From Roseobacter sp. HKCCD6576-2 (lineage in GTDB: Bacteria; Pseudomonadota; Alphaproteobacteria; Rhodobacterales; Rhodobacteraceae), in the NCBI RefSeq assembly GCF_013179285.1, contig NZ_WVNW01000004.1, positions 62,001-126,000 on the forward strand: 64,000 bases of DNA. The letters run 5' to 3'. The notes under the pieces are model-generated. The model ran no database searches. It was not told the DNA's origin and saw nothing but the letters and a program-made list of their open reading frames with translations. Below, piece after piece: positions 1-8,855 of this stretch. A program made the translations under genes and the position numbers. Every line of letters starts with the position of its first letter. Position 1 is the first letter of the stretch.

Positions 1-1
1 G

Positions 2-205
2 CCAATCCAGAATTGCTGGAGCAGCCTCGCTGACGTGCCCGGCCACACGCCGCTCAGCACGCAGATCTCCAAAGACTTAAAAAAGGCGGGGTTCCGATTT
101 TGCGGGCCAACCATCGTCTATGCCGCGATGCAGGCCATGGGGCTCGTGAACGACCACCTTGTCACCTGCCCCGCCCATGAAAGGGTCAAAGCCTTGGCGC
201 GATAG
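2..205 (+). CDS. tag: DNA-3-methyladenine glycosylase I, C-terminal part
   Basis: This is a partial gene cut by the left window edge; 67 codons remain and end at TAG. Tag removes 3-methyladenine from alkylated DNA in base-excision repair. The visible tail carries the family's late motifs: the LSTQISKDLKKAGFRFCG block, then GPTIVYAAMQAMGLVNDH, and a final Cys-Pro plus His (TCPAH) that in this family belongs to the zinc-binding end of the protein. The gene converges on the tlpA-type gene, with a hairpin between them. The N-terminal catalytic region lies outside the window, so only the family is assigned. Confidence 0.85.
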   Translation, partial: PIQNCWSSLADVPGHTPLSTQISKDLKKAGFRFCGPTIVYAAMQAMGLVNDHLVTCPAHERVKALAR

Positions 206-230
206 GCGCCCGATTTCTCGAGAAACCGGT

Positions 231-252
231 CCGGAAAACGTGCGTTTTCCGG
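231..252. terminator. Perfect hairpin between convergent genes
   Basis: The arms CCGGAAAACG and CGTTTTCCGG flank TG. The hairpin sits in the 50-bp gap between the ends of tag and the tlpA-type gene. T runs lie within either strand's 3' arm, so it could end transcription in both directions. A similar AT-core, GC-ended palindrome occurs after leuC (43519-43540). Confidence 0.6.
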
Positions 253-255
253 TGC

Positions 256-804
256 CTAGCTCTCCGCAGCGATCAGCGCCCGCAAGAGCGCGATAGCTTC
301 GGCGCTGGCCCAATCCGCATCCCCGCGCAGGCGGGCGATTTCTTGCCCCTCTGGGTTCAAGATCACCGTGATCGGCAGGCCGAAGACGCCCATCTCCCGC
401 GCAATCGTCTGACCTGGATCGCGATACATCGGAAGGGCATCAATCCCAGTCTCCTCAAAAAACCGCCGAATCGCTGGCAGCGGGTTCCGCCCAGTGGCCA
501 GGGTCACGACTTTGAAATCCTCGCCACCCAACTCATGCTGTAGCGTGTTGAGATAAGGCATCTCGTGGCGGCAAGGCGCACACCACGTTGCCCAGAAATT
601 CAACAGAATGTAGCGCCCCTGCAAATCCGAAAGCTGATATTCGACATCATCCATATCGATAAACGGCGTCTCCGAGACCGGCACCGGCTCTGCATGGAAC
701 ACCAAGCCGCGCATATCGCCGACGCGTAGCTCTTCGAGGTCTTGGGCGTTTGCACCAAGAGCCAAGGCCATGTAGAGCACGCTGAAAATCACGCCTCGGA
801 TCAT
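256..804 (-). CDS. TlpA-like thioredoxin-fold disulfide reductase
   Basis: This 182-residue protein has an N-terminal signal or anchor segment (about residues 1-20, ending GANAQ) followed by a periplasmic thioredoxin fold. The active site WCAPC is at residues 74-78, in the context [15 protein letters not shown], and the cis-Pro region is GLPITVILN. Proteins of this type keep periplasmic cysteines reduced, for example for cytochrome c maturation or metallo-centre assembly. The ATG at 804 was chosen because it begins the signal peptide; an in-frame extension upstream would run antisense into argH. It is divergent from argH with a 31-bp gap, so the promoters must overlap. The exact substrate cannot be told from sequence. 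Confidence 0.85.
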   Translation of the reverse strand: MIRGVIFSVLYMALALGANAQDLEELRVGDMRGLVFHAEPVPVSETPFIDMDDVEYQLSDLQGRYILLNFWATWCAPCRHEMPYLNTLQHELGGEDFKVVTLATGRNPLPAIRRFFEETGIDALPMYRDPGQTIAREMGVFGLPITVILNPEGQEIARLRGDADWASAEAIALLRALIAAES

Positions 805-835
805 CTTATCGGTCCTTTTCGCTCGGGGTCTCGAC

Positions 836-2227
836 ATGACGGACACAAAATCAAACGCAATGTGGGGCGGACGCTTTGCCGCCGGGCCGGACGCGATCAT
901 GGAGGCAATCAACGCCTCGATCGGCTTCGACAAACGGCTGGCCCGCCAAGATATCGACGGCTCTCGCGCCCATGCGGCGATGTTGGCCCAACAGGGTATC
1001 GTCAGTGATAAAGATGCCGAAGCGATCCGGGAAGGGCTGCTCACGGTCTTGTCAGAGATCGAGGGCGGAAATTTCGCCTTTTCGACGGCGCTCGAAGACA
1101 TCCATATGAATGTCGAGGCGCGCCTGAAAGAAATCGTCGGCGAACCTGCCGGGCGGCTCCACACCGCGCGCAGCCGGAATGACCAGGTGGCGACCGATTT
1201 CAAACTCTGGGTCCGTGACCAGATGGACGCCGCGATAGACGGGCTGGAAGCGCTGATGCAAGCGCTCTTGGGGCAGGCGGAGGCGGGTGCCGATTGGGTG
1301 ATGCCGGGTTTCACCCATCTTCAGACCGCGCAGCCCGTGACTTGGGGCCATCACATGCTGGCCTATGTCGAGATGTTTGGCCGCGATCTCAGCCGGTTCC
1401 GCGATGCGCGGGTGCGAATGAACGAATCCCCCCTCGGCGCGGCGGCTCTGGCGGGCACGAGTTTCCCGATCGACCGGGATATGACGGCCAAGGCCCTCGG
1501 CTTTGACCGGCCCGCCGCCAACTCGCTTGATGCGGTGAGCGACCGGGATTTCGCGCTCGAATTTCTCAGCAGCGCCACGATCTGCGCCATGCACCTGTCC
1601 CGCTTTGCCGAAGAACTGGTGATCTGGTCTTCGGCGCAGTTCCGTTTCGTGACCCTGTCTGACCGCTTCTCCACCGGTTCCTCGATCATGCCGCAGAAGA
1701 AGAACCCGGACGCCGCCGAGCTGATCCGGGCCAAGATCGGCCGGATTCTCGGGGCGAATGTGGCGCTTCTGACGGTGATGAAGGGCCTGCCGCTGACCTA
1801 TTCCAAGGACATGCAGGAAGACAAAGAACAGGTCTTCGACGCTGCCGACAACCTGATGCTGGCGCTCGCCGCAATGACCGGCATGGTCGGCGACATGACC
1901 GCCAATCGCGAGAGCCTAGAGGCCGCCGCGTCCTCCGGCTTCTCCACCGCGACCGATCTGGCCGACTGGCTGGTCCGTACGCTGGACATGCCGTTCCGCG
2001 ACGCCCATCATGTCACAGGCGCTTTGGTCAAACTGGCCGAAGATGCGGGATGCGACCTGCCCGATCTGAGCCTGGCGCAAATGCAAAGCGTCGAGGCGCG
2101 GATCACTGAGAGTGTCTATGACGTTCTCGGTGTGCATAATTCGGTCGCCTCGCGTGTCTCCTATGGCGGCACCGCGCCGACGCAAGTACGGGCCCAAATC
2201 GCCCGCTGGAAAGAGGTGTTGAAATGA
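836..2227 (+). CDS. argH: Argininosuccinate lyase
   Basis: It splits argininosuccinate into arginine and fumarate, the last step of arginine synthesis, as a cytoplasmic tetramer. The 463 residues match the usual length. The fumarase/aspartase-superfamily signature [11 protein letters not shown] is at residues 281-291, TARSRNDQ at 110-117, and the catalytic Thr-His pair in GFTHLQ at 160-161. The stop codon overlaps the start of the next small gene (ATGA), so the two are probably translationally coupled. Confidence 0.97.
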   Translation: MTDTKSNAMWGGRFAAGPDAIMEAINASIGFDKRLARQDIDGSRAHAAMLAQQGIVSDKDAEAIREGLLTVLSEIEGGNFAFSTALEDIHMNVEARLKEIVGEPAGRLHTARSRNDQVATDFKLWVRDQMDAAIDGLEALMQALLGQAEAGADWVMPGFTHLQTAQPVTWGHHMLAYVEMFGRDLSRFRDARVRMNESPLGAAALAGTSFPIDRDMTAKALGFDRPAANSLDAVSDRDFALEFLSSATICAMHLSRFAEELVIWSSAQFRFVTLSDRFSTGSSIMPQKKNPDAAELIRAKIGRILGANVALLTVMKGLPLTYSKDMQEDKEQVFDAADNLMLALAAMTGMVGDMTANRESLEAAASSGFSTATDLADWLVRTLDMPFRDAHHVTGALVKLAEDAGCDLPDLSLAQMQSVEARITESVYDVLGVHNSVASRVSYGGTAPTQVRAQIARWKEVLK

Positions 2228-2370
2228 TCCGTCTGATCGCTCCGATCCTGATGCTTGGCCTTTTGGCGGCCTGCGGCGTGGATGGCGACCCCATTCCGCC
2301 GGAGCCGCCTGTCGAACCGGGCATCACCATCTCAGGCACGGTTGAGGCCGGCATCACCGGCGGCAGCTAA
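2224..2370 (+). CDS. LptM/YifL-like mini-lipoprotein
   Basis: This is a 48-residue ORF. It begins with a lipoprotein signal ending in the lipobox LLAAC, and the mature part starts [13 protein letters not shown] and ends GISGTVEAG-type and Gly-Gly-Ser. The Cys-Gly-x-x-Gly-x-x-Pro-Pro pattern resembles the short LptM (YifL) lipoproteins, which in enterobacteria help the LptDE lipopolysaccharide translocon mature. The family is usually found upstream of lysA or dapF; here lysA is absent and greA follows. The ATGA overlap with argH supports expression. The family call rests on a very short motif and could be coincidental, but a real small lipoprotein is likely. Confidence 0.7.
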   Translation: MIRLIAPILMLGLLAACGVDGDPIPPEPPVEPGITISGTVEAGITGGS

Positions 2371-2473
2371 ACACGCCGCAAAATCAACCAAAACCCGTTG
2401 AACAAGCCGCAGACAGGCCCTAACGTCTAGCTTTTGGGCCTCTCGCGCCCCTCTTAACGATGTGATCTGACAC

Positions 2474-2944
2474 ATGGACAAAATTCCGATGACCCCCAAG
2501 GGCTATGACGCCCTGGGTGACGAGCTGAAAAACCTGCGGACCGTCGAACGCCCCGCGATCATTCAGGCGATTGCCGAGGCGCGTGAGCATGGCGATTTGT
2601 CGGAGAATGCGGAGTATCATTCCGCCCGCGAGAAGCACTCGTTCATCGAGGGCCGGATCAAGGAGTTGGAAGGGACCATCGGCCTCGCGCAGGTGATCGA
2701 CCCCGCAACGCTTTCCGGCGCGATCAAATTCGGCGCGACGGTCGAACTGGTCGATGAAGACACTGATGAAGAGAAAACCTACCAGATCGTCGGCGAGGCT
2801 GAGGCCGATATCGAGAAGGGCCTTCTGAACATCAAGTCGCCCCTGGCCCGTGCCTTGATCGGCAAGGATGAAGGTGACAGTGTCGAAGTGAACACACCGG
2901 GCGGCAGTAAGGCATATGAGATTATGAAAATCTCGTATATCTGA
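2474..2944 (+). CDS. greA: Transcription elongation factor GreA
   Basis: GreA enters the secondary channel of backtracked RNA polymerase and stimulates transcript cleavage. The 156 residues match the family. The N-terminal coiled coil spans about residues 1-75 and carries the acidic tip in [13 protein letters not shown] form (here [20 protein letters not shown]). The C-terminal FKBP-like domain includes GATVELVD and [16 protein letters not shown]. It starts 103 bp after the lipoprotein gene and looks independently expressed. Confidence 0.96.
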   Translation: MDKIPMTPKGYDALGDELKNLRTVERPAIIQAIAEAREHGDLSENAEYHSAREKHSFIEGRIKELEGTIGLAQVIDPATLSGAIKFGATVELVDEDTDEEKTYQIVGEAEADIEKGLLNIKSPLARALIGKDEGDSVEVNTPGGSKAYEIMKISYI

Positions 2945-2983
2945 CGCAGAGTCCCGATTGTCCGTGAGCAGGGCCGCCTAAAG

Positions 2984-3997
2984 ATGTCTGACCCGAAACA
3001 GCCCGTCCCGATGGAGCTTAGCGTGTACGCGCAAGACCCCTCTGGCCCGCGTGTCACCGGGATTGAGGTGATTGCCCTGGCGCTGACAGTTTTGTGGCTC
3101 GGTGCCGTCGCGGTGTTTTTCCTAAGCATGGATGAAGGTCAAGGTGCGGCGGGCGGTGCCACACTCGCGATGACAATGCTGGCAATCTTGATGCCGGTGG
3201 CCCTGATCTGGGTCGCCGCATCGGCGGCACGCACAGCGCGGGTGATGCGCGAAGAGGCCGCCCGGCTGCAAAGCTCCATTGATGCGATGCGCGCGGCCTA
3301 TATGGACAATCAGCAGCGCAGTGCCCTGGACATGAAGCCAGAGATGGTGCGCAAGCTCGAGGAAATCGCCGAGGCTCAGCGCTCGACGGATGTGAAACTC
3401 GCCACCTTCACATCAATGCGGGCGCAAGGCGTGGTCTCCGAGACCCGCGCCGCCGTCGCGCCCGCCGCCTTGGATGAGCATCAGGCAAGCCTCGGCCTTG
3501 GCACGCCAGCGGACGCCCTGAAAGAGCCAATCTCCGTCGCCGATTTTGTCAAAGCGTTGAACTTCCCGGAAAATGAGCATGACAAAGAGGGGTTTCGCAC
3601 GCTCCGCCGCGCCCTTGAAGATCGCTCAACCGAGCGTCTGGTGCGTGCCAGCCAGGATGTGCTGACGCTGCTGTCGCAAGACGGGATTTATATGGACGAT
3701 CTTCGGCCCGATCGCGCCCGGCCCGAGATTTGGCGGAAATTCGCGCAAGGTGACCGGGGTCGCGCCGTGGCCCCCCTGGGCGGCATCCACGATCGCTCGT
3801 CCTTGGCGCTGGCCGCAGGGCGAATGAAGCAGGACCCCGTGTTTCGCGACGCGGTGCATCATTTCCTGCGCCAATTCGATCATACGTTCCTGGAGTTCGA
3901 GAAACATGCCAGTGACGAGGAGGTTGCCCGCCTCGCGGAAACCCGCACCGCCCGCGCCTTCATGCTCCTGGGCCGGGTGACCGGAACCTTCGACTAA
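2984..3997 (+). CDS. Two-helix membrane protein with coiled coil, unknown function
   Basis: No function is recognised for this 337-residue protein. It has a short cytoplasmic start, two transmembrane helices (about residues 28-48 and 58-82), then a long soluble part. The soluble part begins with a heptad-like charged segment (about 83-130, ARVMREEAARLQSSIDAMR) and ends in a compact helical domain containing LSQDGIYMDDLRPDRARPEIW and a conserved-looking HFLRQFDHTFLEFEKHASD stretch. It faces the end of moeA with only 2 bp between stop codons. The domain layout suggests a membrane-tethered scaffold or regulator, but this is inference. Confidence 0.75.
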   Translation: MSDPKQPVPMELSVYAQDPSGPRVTGIEVIALALTVLWLGAVAVFFLSMDEGQGAAGGATLAMTMLAILMPVALIWVAASAARTARVMREEAARLQSSIDAMRAAYMDNQQRSALDMKPEMVRKLEEIAEAQRSTDVKLATFTSMRAQGVVSETRAAVAPAALDEHQASLGLGTPADALKEPISVADFVKALNFPENEHDKEGFRTLRRALEDRSTERLVRASQDVLTLLSQDGIYMDDLRPDRARPEIWRKFAQGDRGRAVAPLGGIHDRSSLALAAGRMKQDPVFRDAVHHFLRQFDHTFLEFEKHASDEEVARLAETRTARAFMLLGRVTGTFD

Positions 3998-3999
3998 CC

Positions 4000-5262
4000 C
4001 TAAAACCCGAACCCGGCATAGGGCAGATATGTCACCGGTGTGCCGGGCGCGATCTCCATCGCCTCGAAGGGCAGTTCTACCAGCCCCTCGGCCCAACTCA
4101 GCCCCGAGATCCGGCCCGACCCCTCCGATTTGAACACCTCAGCATGACCCTCCGGCGTCAGCCGGGCGCGGAGAAACTCGGCGCGCCCGTGTTTCTTCGA
4201 TTTGGCAAACGCGGCAGGCACCGTCACGCGCAGCGGGTCTGCCCAACCGGCACCTGATAGCAGGCTAAGCGCGGGCCGCGCAAAGATCAGTGTGCAGATC
4301 AAGGCTGCCACCGGGTTGCCCGGCAGGCCAAAGACCGGCTTACCTCGCCACATGGCCAGGGCCAGCGGGCGGCCCGGCTTCAAGGCAATCCGCCAGCTCG
4401 TAAGCTGGCCCTCGGTGCTAAGAAGCTTCGAGATATGGTCTTCGTCACCTGCAGACGCCCCGCCCGAGGTTAGGATCGCATCCGCATCCGCCCCCGCATC
4501 AAGCGCCGCGCGAATTTGGGATGGATCATCGGGCTGGCGGCCCAAATCAATCACCTCATGGCCCCACGCCTCCAGAAGCGCCGCCAACATCGGTCGATTG
4601 GCGTCATAAATCTGCCCCAGGCCCGCCGCCTGCCCCGGCTCGCGCAACTCATCACCGGTCGAAATCACGGCAACCTTCAGGCGGCGAAACACGGGAACCT
4701 CTGCGTGGCCCGTCGCCGCAAGAAGCGCTAGATCGGGCGCGCGGAGCCGAGCGCCGGCAGACAGAACCTTCGCGCCTTCGGTGACGTCTTCTCCAGCTTT
4801 CCGCGCGTTTGCGCCCAGTTTGACCGGGCCTTGGAACGCAATCGCATCCGCGCCAATGGTGCAATCTTCCTCCAACACCACCGTGTCGACCCCTTCGGGT
4901 AAGGCGGCCCCGGTCAGGATGCGCAAGGCTTGGCCCGGCGGCAACACGCCGTCAAATGGCTGCCCCGCTGCGGCACGACCCTCGGCGAGCGGCAAGATCT
5001 GCGGGCCATCGCCTGTCGCCGCGCCAGCGAAACCATAACCATCGACCGCCGCGTTGGGTTGCGGCGGGTTCGATCTCAGCGCGAACAAATCAGCCGCCAG
5101 GACCCGCGCGTTTGCCTGCGCAAGTGGCGCGGTCTCGCGCCCCACGACCGGGTGCAACGCCGCCCGCAGACGCGCCAAGGCCTCGGGCACCGGCGTCCAA
5201 TCCACCCCTGGCGGCAGCGCGAAACAATCGTTTTTCAACGGCGGTGGCGTTAACTCAGACAT
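4000..5262 (-). CDS. moeA: Molybdopterin molybdenumtransferase MoeA
   Basis: It inserts molybdate into adenylylated molybdopterin. The 420 residues are near the usual length. Characteristic segments include NPPQPNAAVDGYGFAG (the AMDG-type region), RILTGAALPEGVDTVV, the MoCF-binding block STGDELREPG and TSGGASAGDEDH, and KPGRPLALAMW followed by GLPGNPVA. The ATG at 5262 was chosen because it lies 13 bp inside the end of the preceding gene, as expected for a coupled operon; any longer reading of this frame would run through that gene. It is the last gene of the fdhD-mobA-mobB-(unknown)-moeA unit. Confidence 0.95.
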   Translation of the reverse strand: MSELTPPPLKNDCFALPPGVDWTPVPEALARLRAALHPVVGRETAPLAQANARVLAADLFALRSNPPQPNAAVDGYGFAGAATGDGPQILPLAEGRAAAGQPFDGVLPPGQALRILTGAALPEGVDTVVLEEDCTIGADAIAFQGPVKLGANARKAGEDVTEGAKVLSAGARLRAPDLALLAATGHAEVPVFRRLKVAVISTGDELREPGQAAGLGQIYDANRPMLAALLEAWGHEVIDLGRQPDDPSQIRAALDAGADADAILTSGGASAGDEDHISKLLSTEGQLTSWRIALKPGRPLALAMWRGKPVFGLPGNPVAALICTLIFARPALSLLSGAGWADPLRVTVPAAFAKSKKHGRAEFLRARLTPEGHAEVFKSEGSGRISGLSWAEGLVELPFEAMEIAPGTPVTYLPYAGFGF

Positions 5263-6116
5263 GGCGCACCTTTCAACTCTGCCTCGTGGTCCAGGCCGAC
5301 AATCCAGCCCTCCTCCCGGTCGCCCTCCTGCAACATCGCCGTCAGTTTGGCGGCAGGAAGACGGTGGAATGCCTCGGCCAGCACGCGCACTTGCGCGGCA
5401 TCCAATATCTCCCCCGCCCGGCGTTCGGCCGTGACCAGATCCGCCAGAAGGGAGGGGTATATCTCCGCCAAAACAATCGGTGTGTTGGGCGCTTGAAACG
5501 GGCTGACCGAGAGGGCCGAGCCAAACCGCATGCGCAGCTGATGCAGGCGCGGCAGGCCCAGCAACACCTGCGAGCCAACAGATCCGGTTGTGTAGAGCTT
5601 CCAGCAGGATTGGGCGCGCGGCAAGCGGCGCTCCACCGCGCGCCGATCCGGCAGGCCGTAGCCGTGACGCAAACTGCCCCGCTCCGGCAGATCGGGCGTG
5701 GCAGCAGCGGGTGGGCAGCCCCAAAACGGGCCCAGGCCCGGGAAAAAACGGTTCAGATCGCGCGCAACCGCGAAGCGATTATTCGCATTGTCAGGATGAT
5801 CAGAAATCCGCGCGGCCAAATCGGCCCAAAGCGCGAAAGGATCATCACTGCCAGTCACGGCACGGGCGAACCCGGTGGGATAACCAAACGGGAAATCGAA
5901 CCCGGCCAGCACCCGCCGCCCAAGACGCAGCTCCTCCTCCATCAACGCGATCAGAGCCTCTGTCGCGTCCTGTCGCGTGCGGTGATAGCGGATGTCGGGC
6001 GCACGCTCTGGCGCACGAGACACTGCGATGAAGATCGCATCTTTTGTGGGCTTGGCAGGCGACGGCGCCGAACGCGCCGACCAATCGACAATCGCAATGG
6101 TGTCGAAAGCGCTCAC
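5250..6116 (-). CDS. Unassigned protein inside the molybdenum-cofactor operon
   Basis: The 288-residue protein begins IAIVDWSAR and has AGFDFPFGYPTGFA near residue 95. Acidic residues at a strand end plus a second Asp in a glycine-rich context resemble RNase H-like predicted nucleases of the DUF429 type, but the match is only by eye. No signal peptide or membrane segment is visible. It overlaps mobB by 4 bp upstream and moeA by 13 bp downstream, so it is co-translated with cofactor genes and probably serves them. A role in quality control or storage is speculation. Confidence 0.75.
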   Translation of the reverse strand: MSAFDTIAIVDWSARSAPSPAKPTKDAIFIAVSRAPERAPDIRYHRTRQDATEALIALMEEELRLGRRVLAGFDFPFGYPTGFARAVTGSDDPFALWADLAARISDHPDNANNRFAVARDLNRFFPGLGPFWGCPPAAATPDLPERGSLRHGYGLPDRRAVERRLPRAQSCWKLYTTGSVGSQVLLGLPRLHQLRMRFGSALSVSPFQAPNTPIVLAEIYPSLLADLVTAERRAGEILDAAQVRVLAEAFHRLPAAKLTAMLQEGDREEGWIVGLDHEAELKGAPCLS

Positions 6117-6604
6117 AATGACAGCTCCGCCGCGATGAAATCAGCAATCGCAGCGGTGTCATTCAGGTCAAAAACCGGCCGATCCAGATCATGAGCGCTG
6201 TCGCTGGCCACCGCGCGGATGGTCGGATCGCCGGGTGCCAACAGCTCACTCCGGGCCGCCGCGCGATGCGCTTCGATCTTCGGATGCGGCTCGCGCTTAT
6301 AGCCTTCGACCAAGATCAAGTCGACCGGCGCAAGCTGTGCCAAAAGCGTGTCGAGCGACGGCTCCTCAGCGCCACGCAACTCGCTCATCAAAGCCCAGCG
6401 CGCACCCGAGGCCAAGAGCACCTGCTGCGCCCCCGCCACCCGATGCCGATGGCTGTCTTTGCCGGGCTGGTCCACATCGAAATTGTGATGCGCATGTTTC
6501 AACGTCGAAACGGACAGGCCCCGGCCCGTGAACTCAGAAACCAGTCGCTCCATGAGCCCGGTCTTGCCCGTATTCTTCCACCCCGTCACACCCCAGATTT
6601 TCAC
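6113..6604 (-). CDS. mobB: Molybdopterin-guanine dinucleotide biosynthesis protein B
   Basis: This is a GTP-binding accessory to MobA. The 163-residue protein opens with a Walker A motif GWKNTGKT (residues 8-15), followed by STLKHAHHNFDVD and LILVEGYKREPHPKIEAHR, which are typical of MobB. The start overlaps the mobA stop by 4 bp. Confidence 0.95.
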   Translation of the reverse strand: MKIWGVTGWKNTGKTGLMERLVSEFTGRGLSVSTLKHAHHNFDVDQPGKDSHRHRVAGAQQVLLASGARWALMSELRGAEEPSLDTLLAQLAPVDLILVEGYKREPHPKIEAHRAAARSELLAPGDPTIRAVASDSAHDLDRPVFDLNDTAAIADFIAAELSL

Positions 6605-7206
6605 TGCAGCAACCCTTCCGCTTTCACCAAATCATCTGGTGTGTTGACGTTGAAAAATGGATCAAATGGCTGATCCGAGAACAACGCAGTCGCCGCGCCA
6701 TGGCGATCGGTCCAGAGCACAACCTTGCGAAGCCCGCCCGCGAGGGCCTCGCGCAGATCGTCGCGAAGTGTAACCGGCCAAAGCCCGAATGTCGGATGGC
6801 GCAAGGTCTTGGTCTCGCCCGGCGTCGCCGCCAAGGCGATCTCGCAGCCCTCCGTTGCCGCCGCGTCGGTCAATCGCGAAACAAGATCGGTCGGGAAATA
6901 CGGTGTGTCGGCGGCGGCTGTCACAATATGGCTCGCCCCCAATGCGGCCGCCCAATCCAACCCCGCCAAAACGCCCGCCAAAGGCCCGGGGAAATCCGCG
7001 ATGCCATCAGCCAAAACCGGCAAGCCGAGATCGGCGAACCGTGCCGGGTCGCCATTGGCGTTTAGCGCCAGGGAGCTGACCTGCGGGCGCAGCCGATCCA
7101 CCACTCGCTGGATCAGACTTTCGCCGCCCAGCATCAACCGCCCTTTGTCACCGCCGCCCATCCGGCGCGCAAGGCCACCAGCGAGGATCACTCCCGGAAC
7201 GCTCAT
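6601..7206 (-). CDS. mobA: Molybdenum cofactor guanylyltransferase MobA
   Basis: It transfers GMP from GTP to Mo-molybdopterin, giving the dinucleotide cofactor used by formate dehydrogenase and DMSO-reductase family enzymes. The 201 residues start with the nucleotidyltransferase motif LAGGLARRMGGGDKG, followed by LPVLADGIADFPGPLAGVL and TAAADTPYFP (metal-binding Asp). It overlaps fdhD upstream and mobB downstream, each by 4 bp. Confidence 0.95.
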   Translation of the reverse strand: MSVPGVILAGGLARRMGGGDKGRLMLGGESLIQRVVDRLRPQVSSLALNANGDPARFADLGLPVLADGIADFPGPLAGVLAGLDWAAALGASHIVTAAADTPYFPTDLVSRLTDAAATEGCEIALAATPGETKTLRHPTFGLWPVTLRDDLREALAGGLRKVVLWTDRHGAATALFSDQPFDPFFNVNTPDDLVKAEGLLQ

Positions 7207-8096
7207 ACCTCGGCCCCTTTGCGCCGATGTTTGCGCCCCTCCTCCGGCACCGCGCCAAGATCCGCATCGCGGATCAAGCGCTCCTCCCCCGCAAGACAGG
7301 TAAACCGTTTACCCTTCAGCCGCCCGATCACCGTCAAGCCAACCTCTTGCGCGATCTCCACGCCCCAAGCCGTGAAGCCAGAGCGCGACGCCAAGACGGG
7401 GATGCCCATCAAGGCGGTCTTGATCACCATTTCCGAGGTCAGCCGACCGGTTGTGTAGAGGATCTTATCCGCCGGGCTGACGCCTTCGGCCCGCATCCAT
7501 CCGGCGATTTTGTCCACCGCGTTATGGCGACCCACATCTTCCATATAGACCAAGGGCCGGTCGCCTTGGCAGAGTACCGTGCCATGGATCGCGCCTGCCT
7601 CCAGATAGAGCGACGGTGTACGGTTGATCTTGTGGCTGAGCGCATACAGCCAGCTTGTCCTAAGCTCCGCCTGGGGCAGGTCCAACCCCTCCAGCCCGGC
7701 CATCATATCGCCGAACACCGTGCCGACCGCGCAGCCGCTGGTGCGGGTTTTCTTCTCCAACTTGGCCTCGTGGTCGGTCTCGATGGCCGTCCGGACAACC
7801 ACAACCTCTAGCTCTTCGTCATAATCGACGCCGGTCACCTCATCCTCGGGCGCCAACATCCCTTGATTGGCCAGAAACCCAAGCGCCAGATATTCCGGGT
7901 AATCGCCAATCGTCATCGCGGTAACGATCTCGCGGGCGTTGAGATAAATCGTCAACGGTCGCTCTTCGACAACAGATATTTCGGTCGGCTGACCAGCTTC
8001 ATCATGCCCCATAACCCGGCGCGACAAGCCCGCGCGCGACGGGTCGGGGGCGATCAGGTAATCTTGATAGCTCTCATCAAGAACGCTCAATTGCAT
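7203..8096 (-). CDS. fdhD: Formate dehydrogenase accessory sulfurtransferase FdhD
   Basis: FdhD passes sulfur from a cysteine desulfurase to the molybdenum cofactor so that formate dehydrogenase becomes active. The 297-residue protein has the conserved blocks PLTIYLNAREIVTAMTIG, GFLANQGM, DVGRHNAVDKIAGW and LASRSGFTAWGVEIA. The segment where many homologues carry a CxxC pair reads TSGCAVGTVFG, so only one cysteine (C122) is present. It is the first gene of the leftward cofactor operon and divergent from azlC. No formate dehydrogenase subunit gene lies in this window. Confidence 0.93.
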   Translation of the reverse strand: MQLSVLDESYQDYLIAPDPSRAGLSRRVMGHDEAGQPTEISVVEERPLTIYLNAREIVTAMTIGDYPEYLALGFLANQGMLAPEDEVTGVDYDEELEVVVVRTAIETDHEAKLEKKTRTSGCAVGTVFGDMMAGLEGLDLPQAELRTSWLYALSHKINRTPSLYLEAGAIHGTVLCQGDRPLVYMEDVGRHNAVDKIAGWMRAEGVSPADKILYTTGRLTSEMVIKTALMGIPVLASRSGFTAWGVEIAQEVGLTVIGRLKGKRFTCLAGEERLIRDADLGAVPEEGRKHRRKGAEV

Positions 8097-8147
8097 CTCC
8101 TACAGACGGGCGATATTCGATTGGTGAGCTAACCCTAAAGGCCCCCC

Positions 8148-8855
8148 ATGTTCTCTACCAGTTCCAAAAGCGCTTATTGGGAGGGCTTTCTCGCCAGCCT
8201 GCCATTTCTCTTGGTTGTCGCGCCATTTGGCGGCGTCTTCGGCGTGGTCGGGACGGAGGCGGGCTTGAACCTGGCCGAAGTCATGGGGTTCTCCATTTTG
8301 GTGATCGCCGGGGCCGCGCAATTCACCGCGCTGCAACTGATGACGGAGAATGCGCCAACGCTGGTGATCCTGGCCTCCGCGCTGGCGGTGAACCTGCGCA
8401 TGGCGATGTATTCCGCCTCGCTGGTGCCGCACCTGAACGGCGCGCCGCTTTGGCAGCGGGCCTTGGTCTCCTACCTGGTCTTTGATCAGAATTACGCGCT
8501 GTCAGTGCAGGAGTATGAGACCCGGCCCGAGCGGCCCACCGCGGTCAAGATCGCGTTTTTCTTCGGCACGGCCACGGCGGTGGCCCCGGTCTGGATCTTG
8601 TCGACCTATCTGGGCGCGGTGATTGGCGCGCTGATCCCGCCAGCCTTTGCGCTCGATTTTGCGGTGCCGATCGCGTTTCTGGCCTTGATCGGCCCCGCCC
8701 TGCGAACGATTGCCCATGTCGCGGCGGCACTTAGCTCGGTGGCCTTATCAATCGCCTTTGCCCCGGTGCCTTACAATCTGGGCCTGATCCTGGCCGCTGC
8801 CATCGCGATGATGATCGGGGCGGAGATTGAACGCCGGATGGAAGCCCGATCATGA
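8148..8855 (+). CDS. azlC: AzlC-family branched-chain amino acid exporter, large subunit
   Basis: This is the large, multi-helix subunit of a two-component amino-acid exporter. The 235 residues include the family start FLASLPFLLVVAPFGGVFG, GFSILVIAGAAQFTALQLM, and NLRMAMYSASLVPHLNGAP followed by SYLVFDQNYALS. Hydrophobic segments are spread over the whole length, consistent with about seven helices. It overlaps azlD by 4 bp. The transported amino acid is inferred from the family only. Confidence 0.9.
   Translation: MFSTSSKSAYWEGFLASLPFLLVVAPFGGVFGVVGTEAGLNLAEVMGFSILVIAGAAQFTALQLMTENAPTLVILASALAVNLRMAMYSASLVPHLNGAPLWQRALVSYLVFDQNYALSVQEYETRPERPTAVKIAFFFGTATAVAPVWILSTYLGAVIGALIPPAFALDFAVPIAFLALIGPALRTIAHVAAALSSVALSIAFAPVPYNLGLILAAAIAMMIGAEIERRMEARS

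Noticed and set aside
805-1314. N-terminal extension of the tlpA-type gene
   Set aside because: It lies antisense within argH, and the real protein starts with a signal peptide at 804.
5263-5724. Upstream extension of moeA
   Set aside because: It would run through the preceding overlapping gene, and the added residues have no MoeA similarity.
4956-6194. 412-codon open frame on the plus strand in the Moco operon
   Set aside because: It is antisense to moeA and the unassigned gene, and has shadow-type composition.
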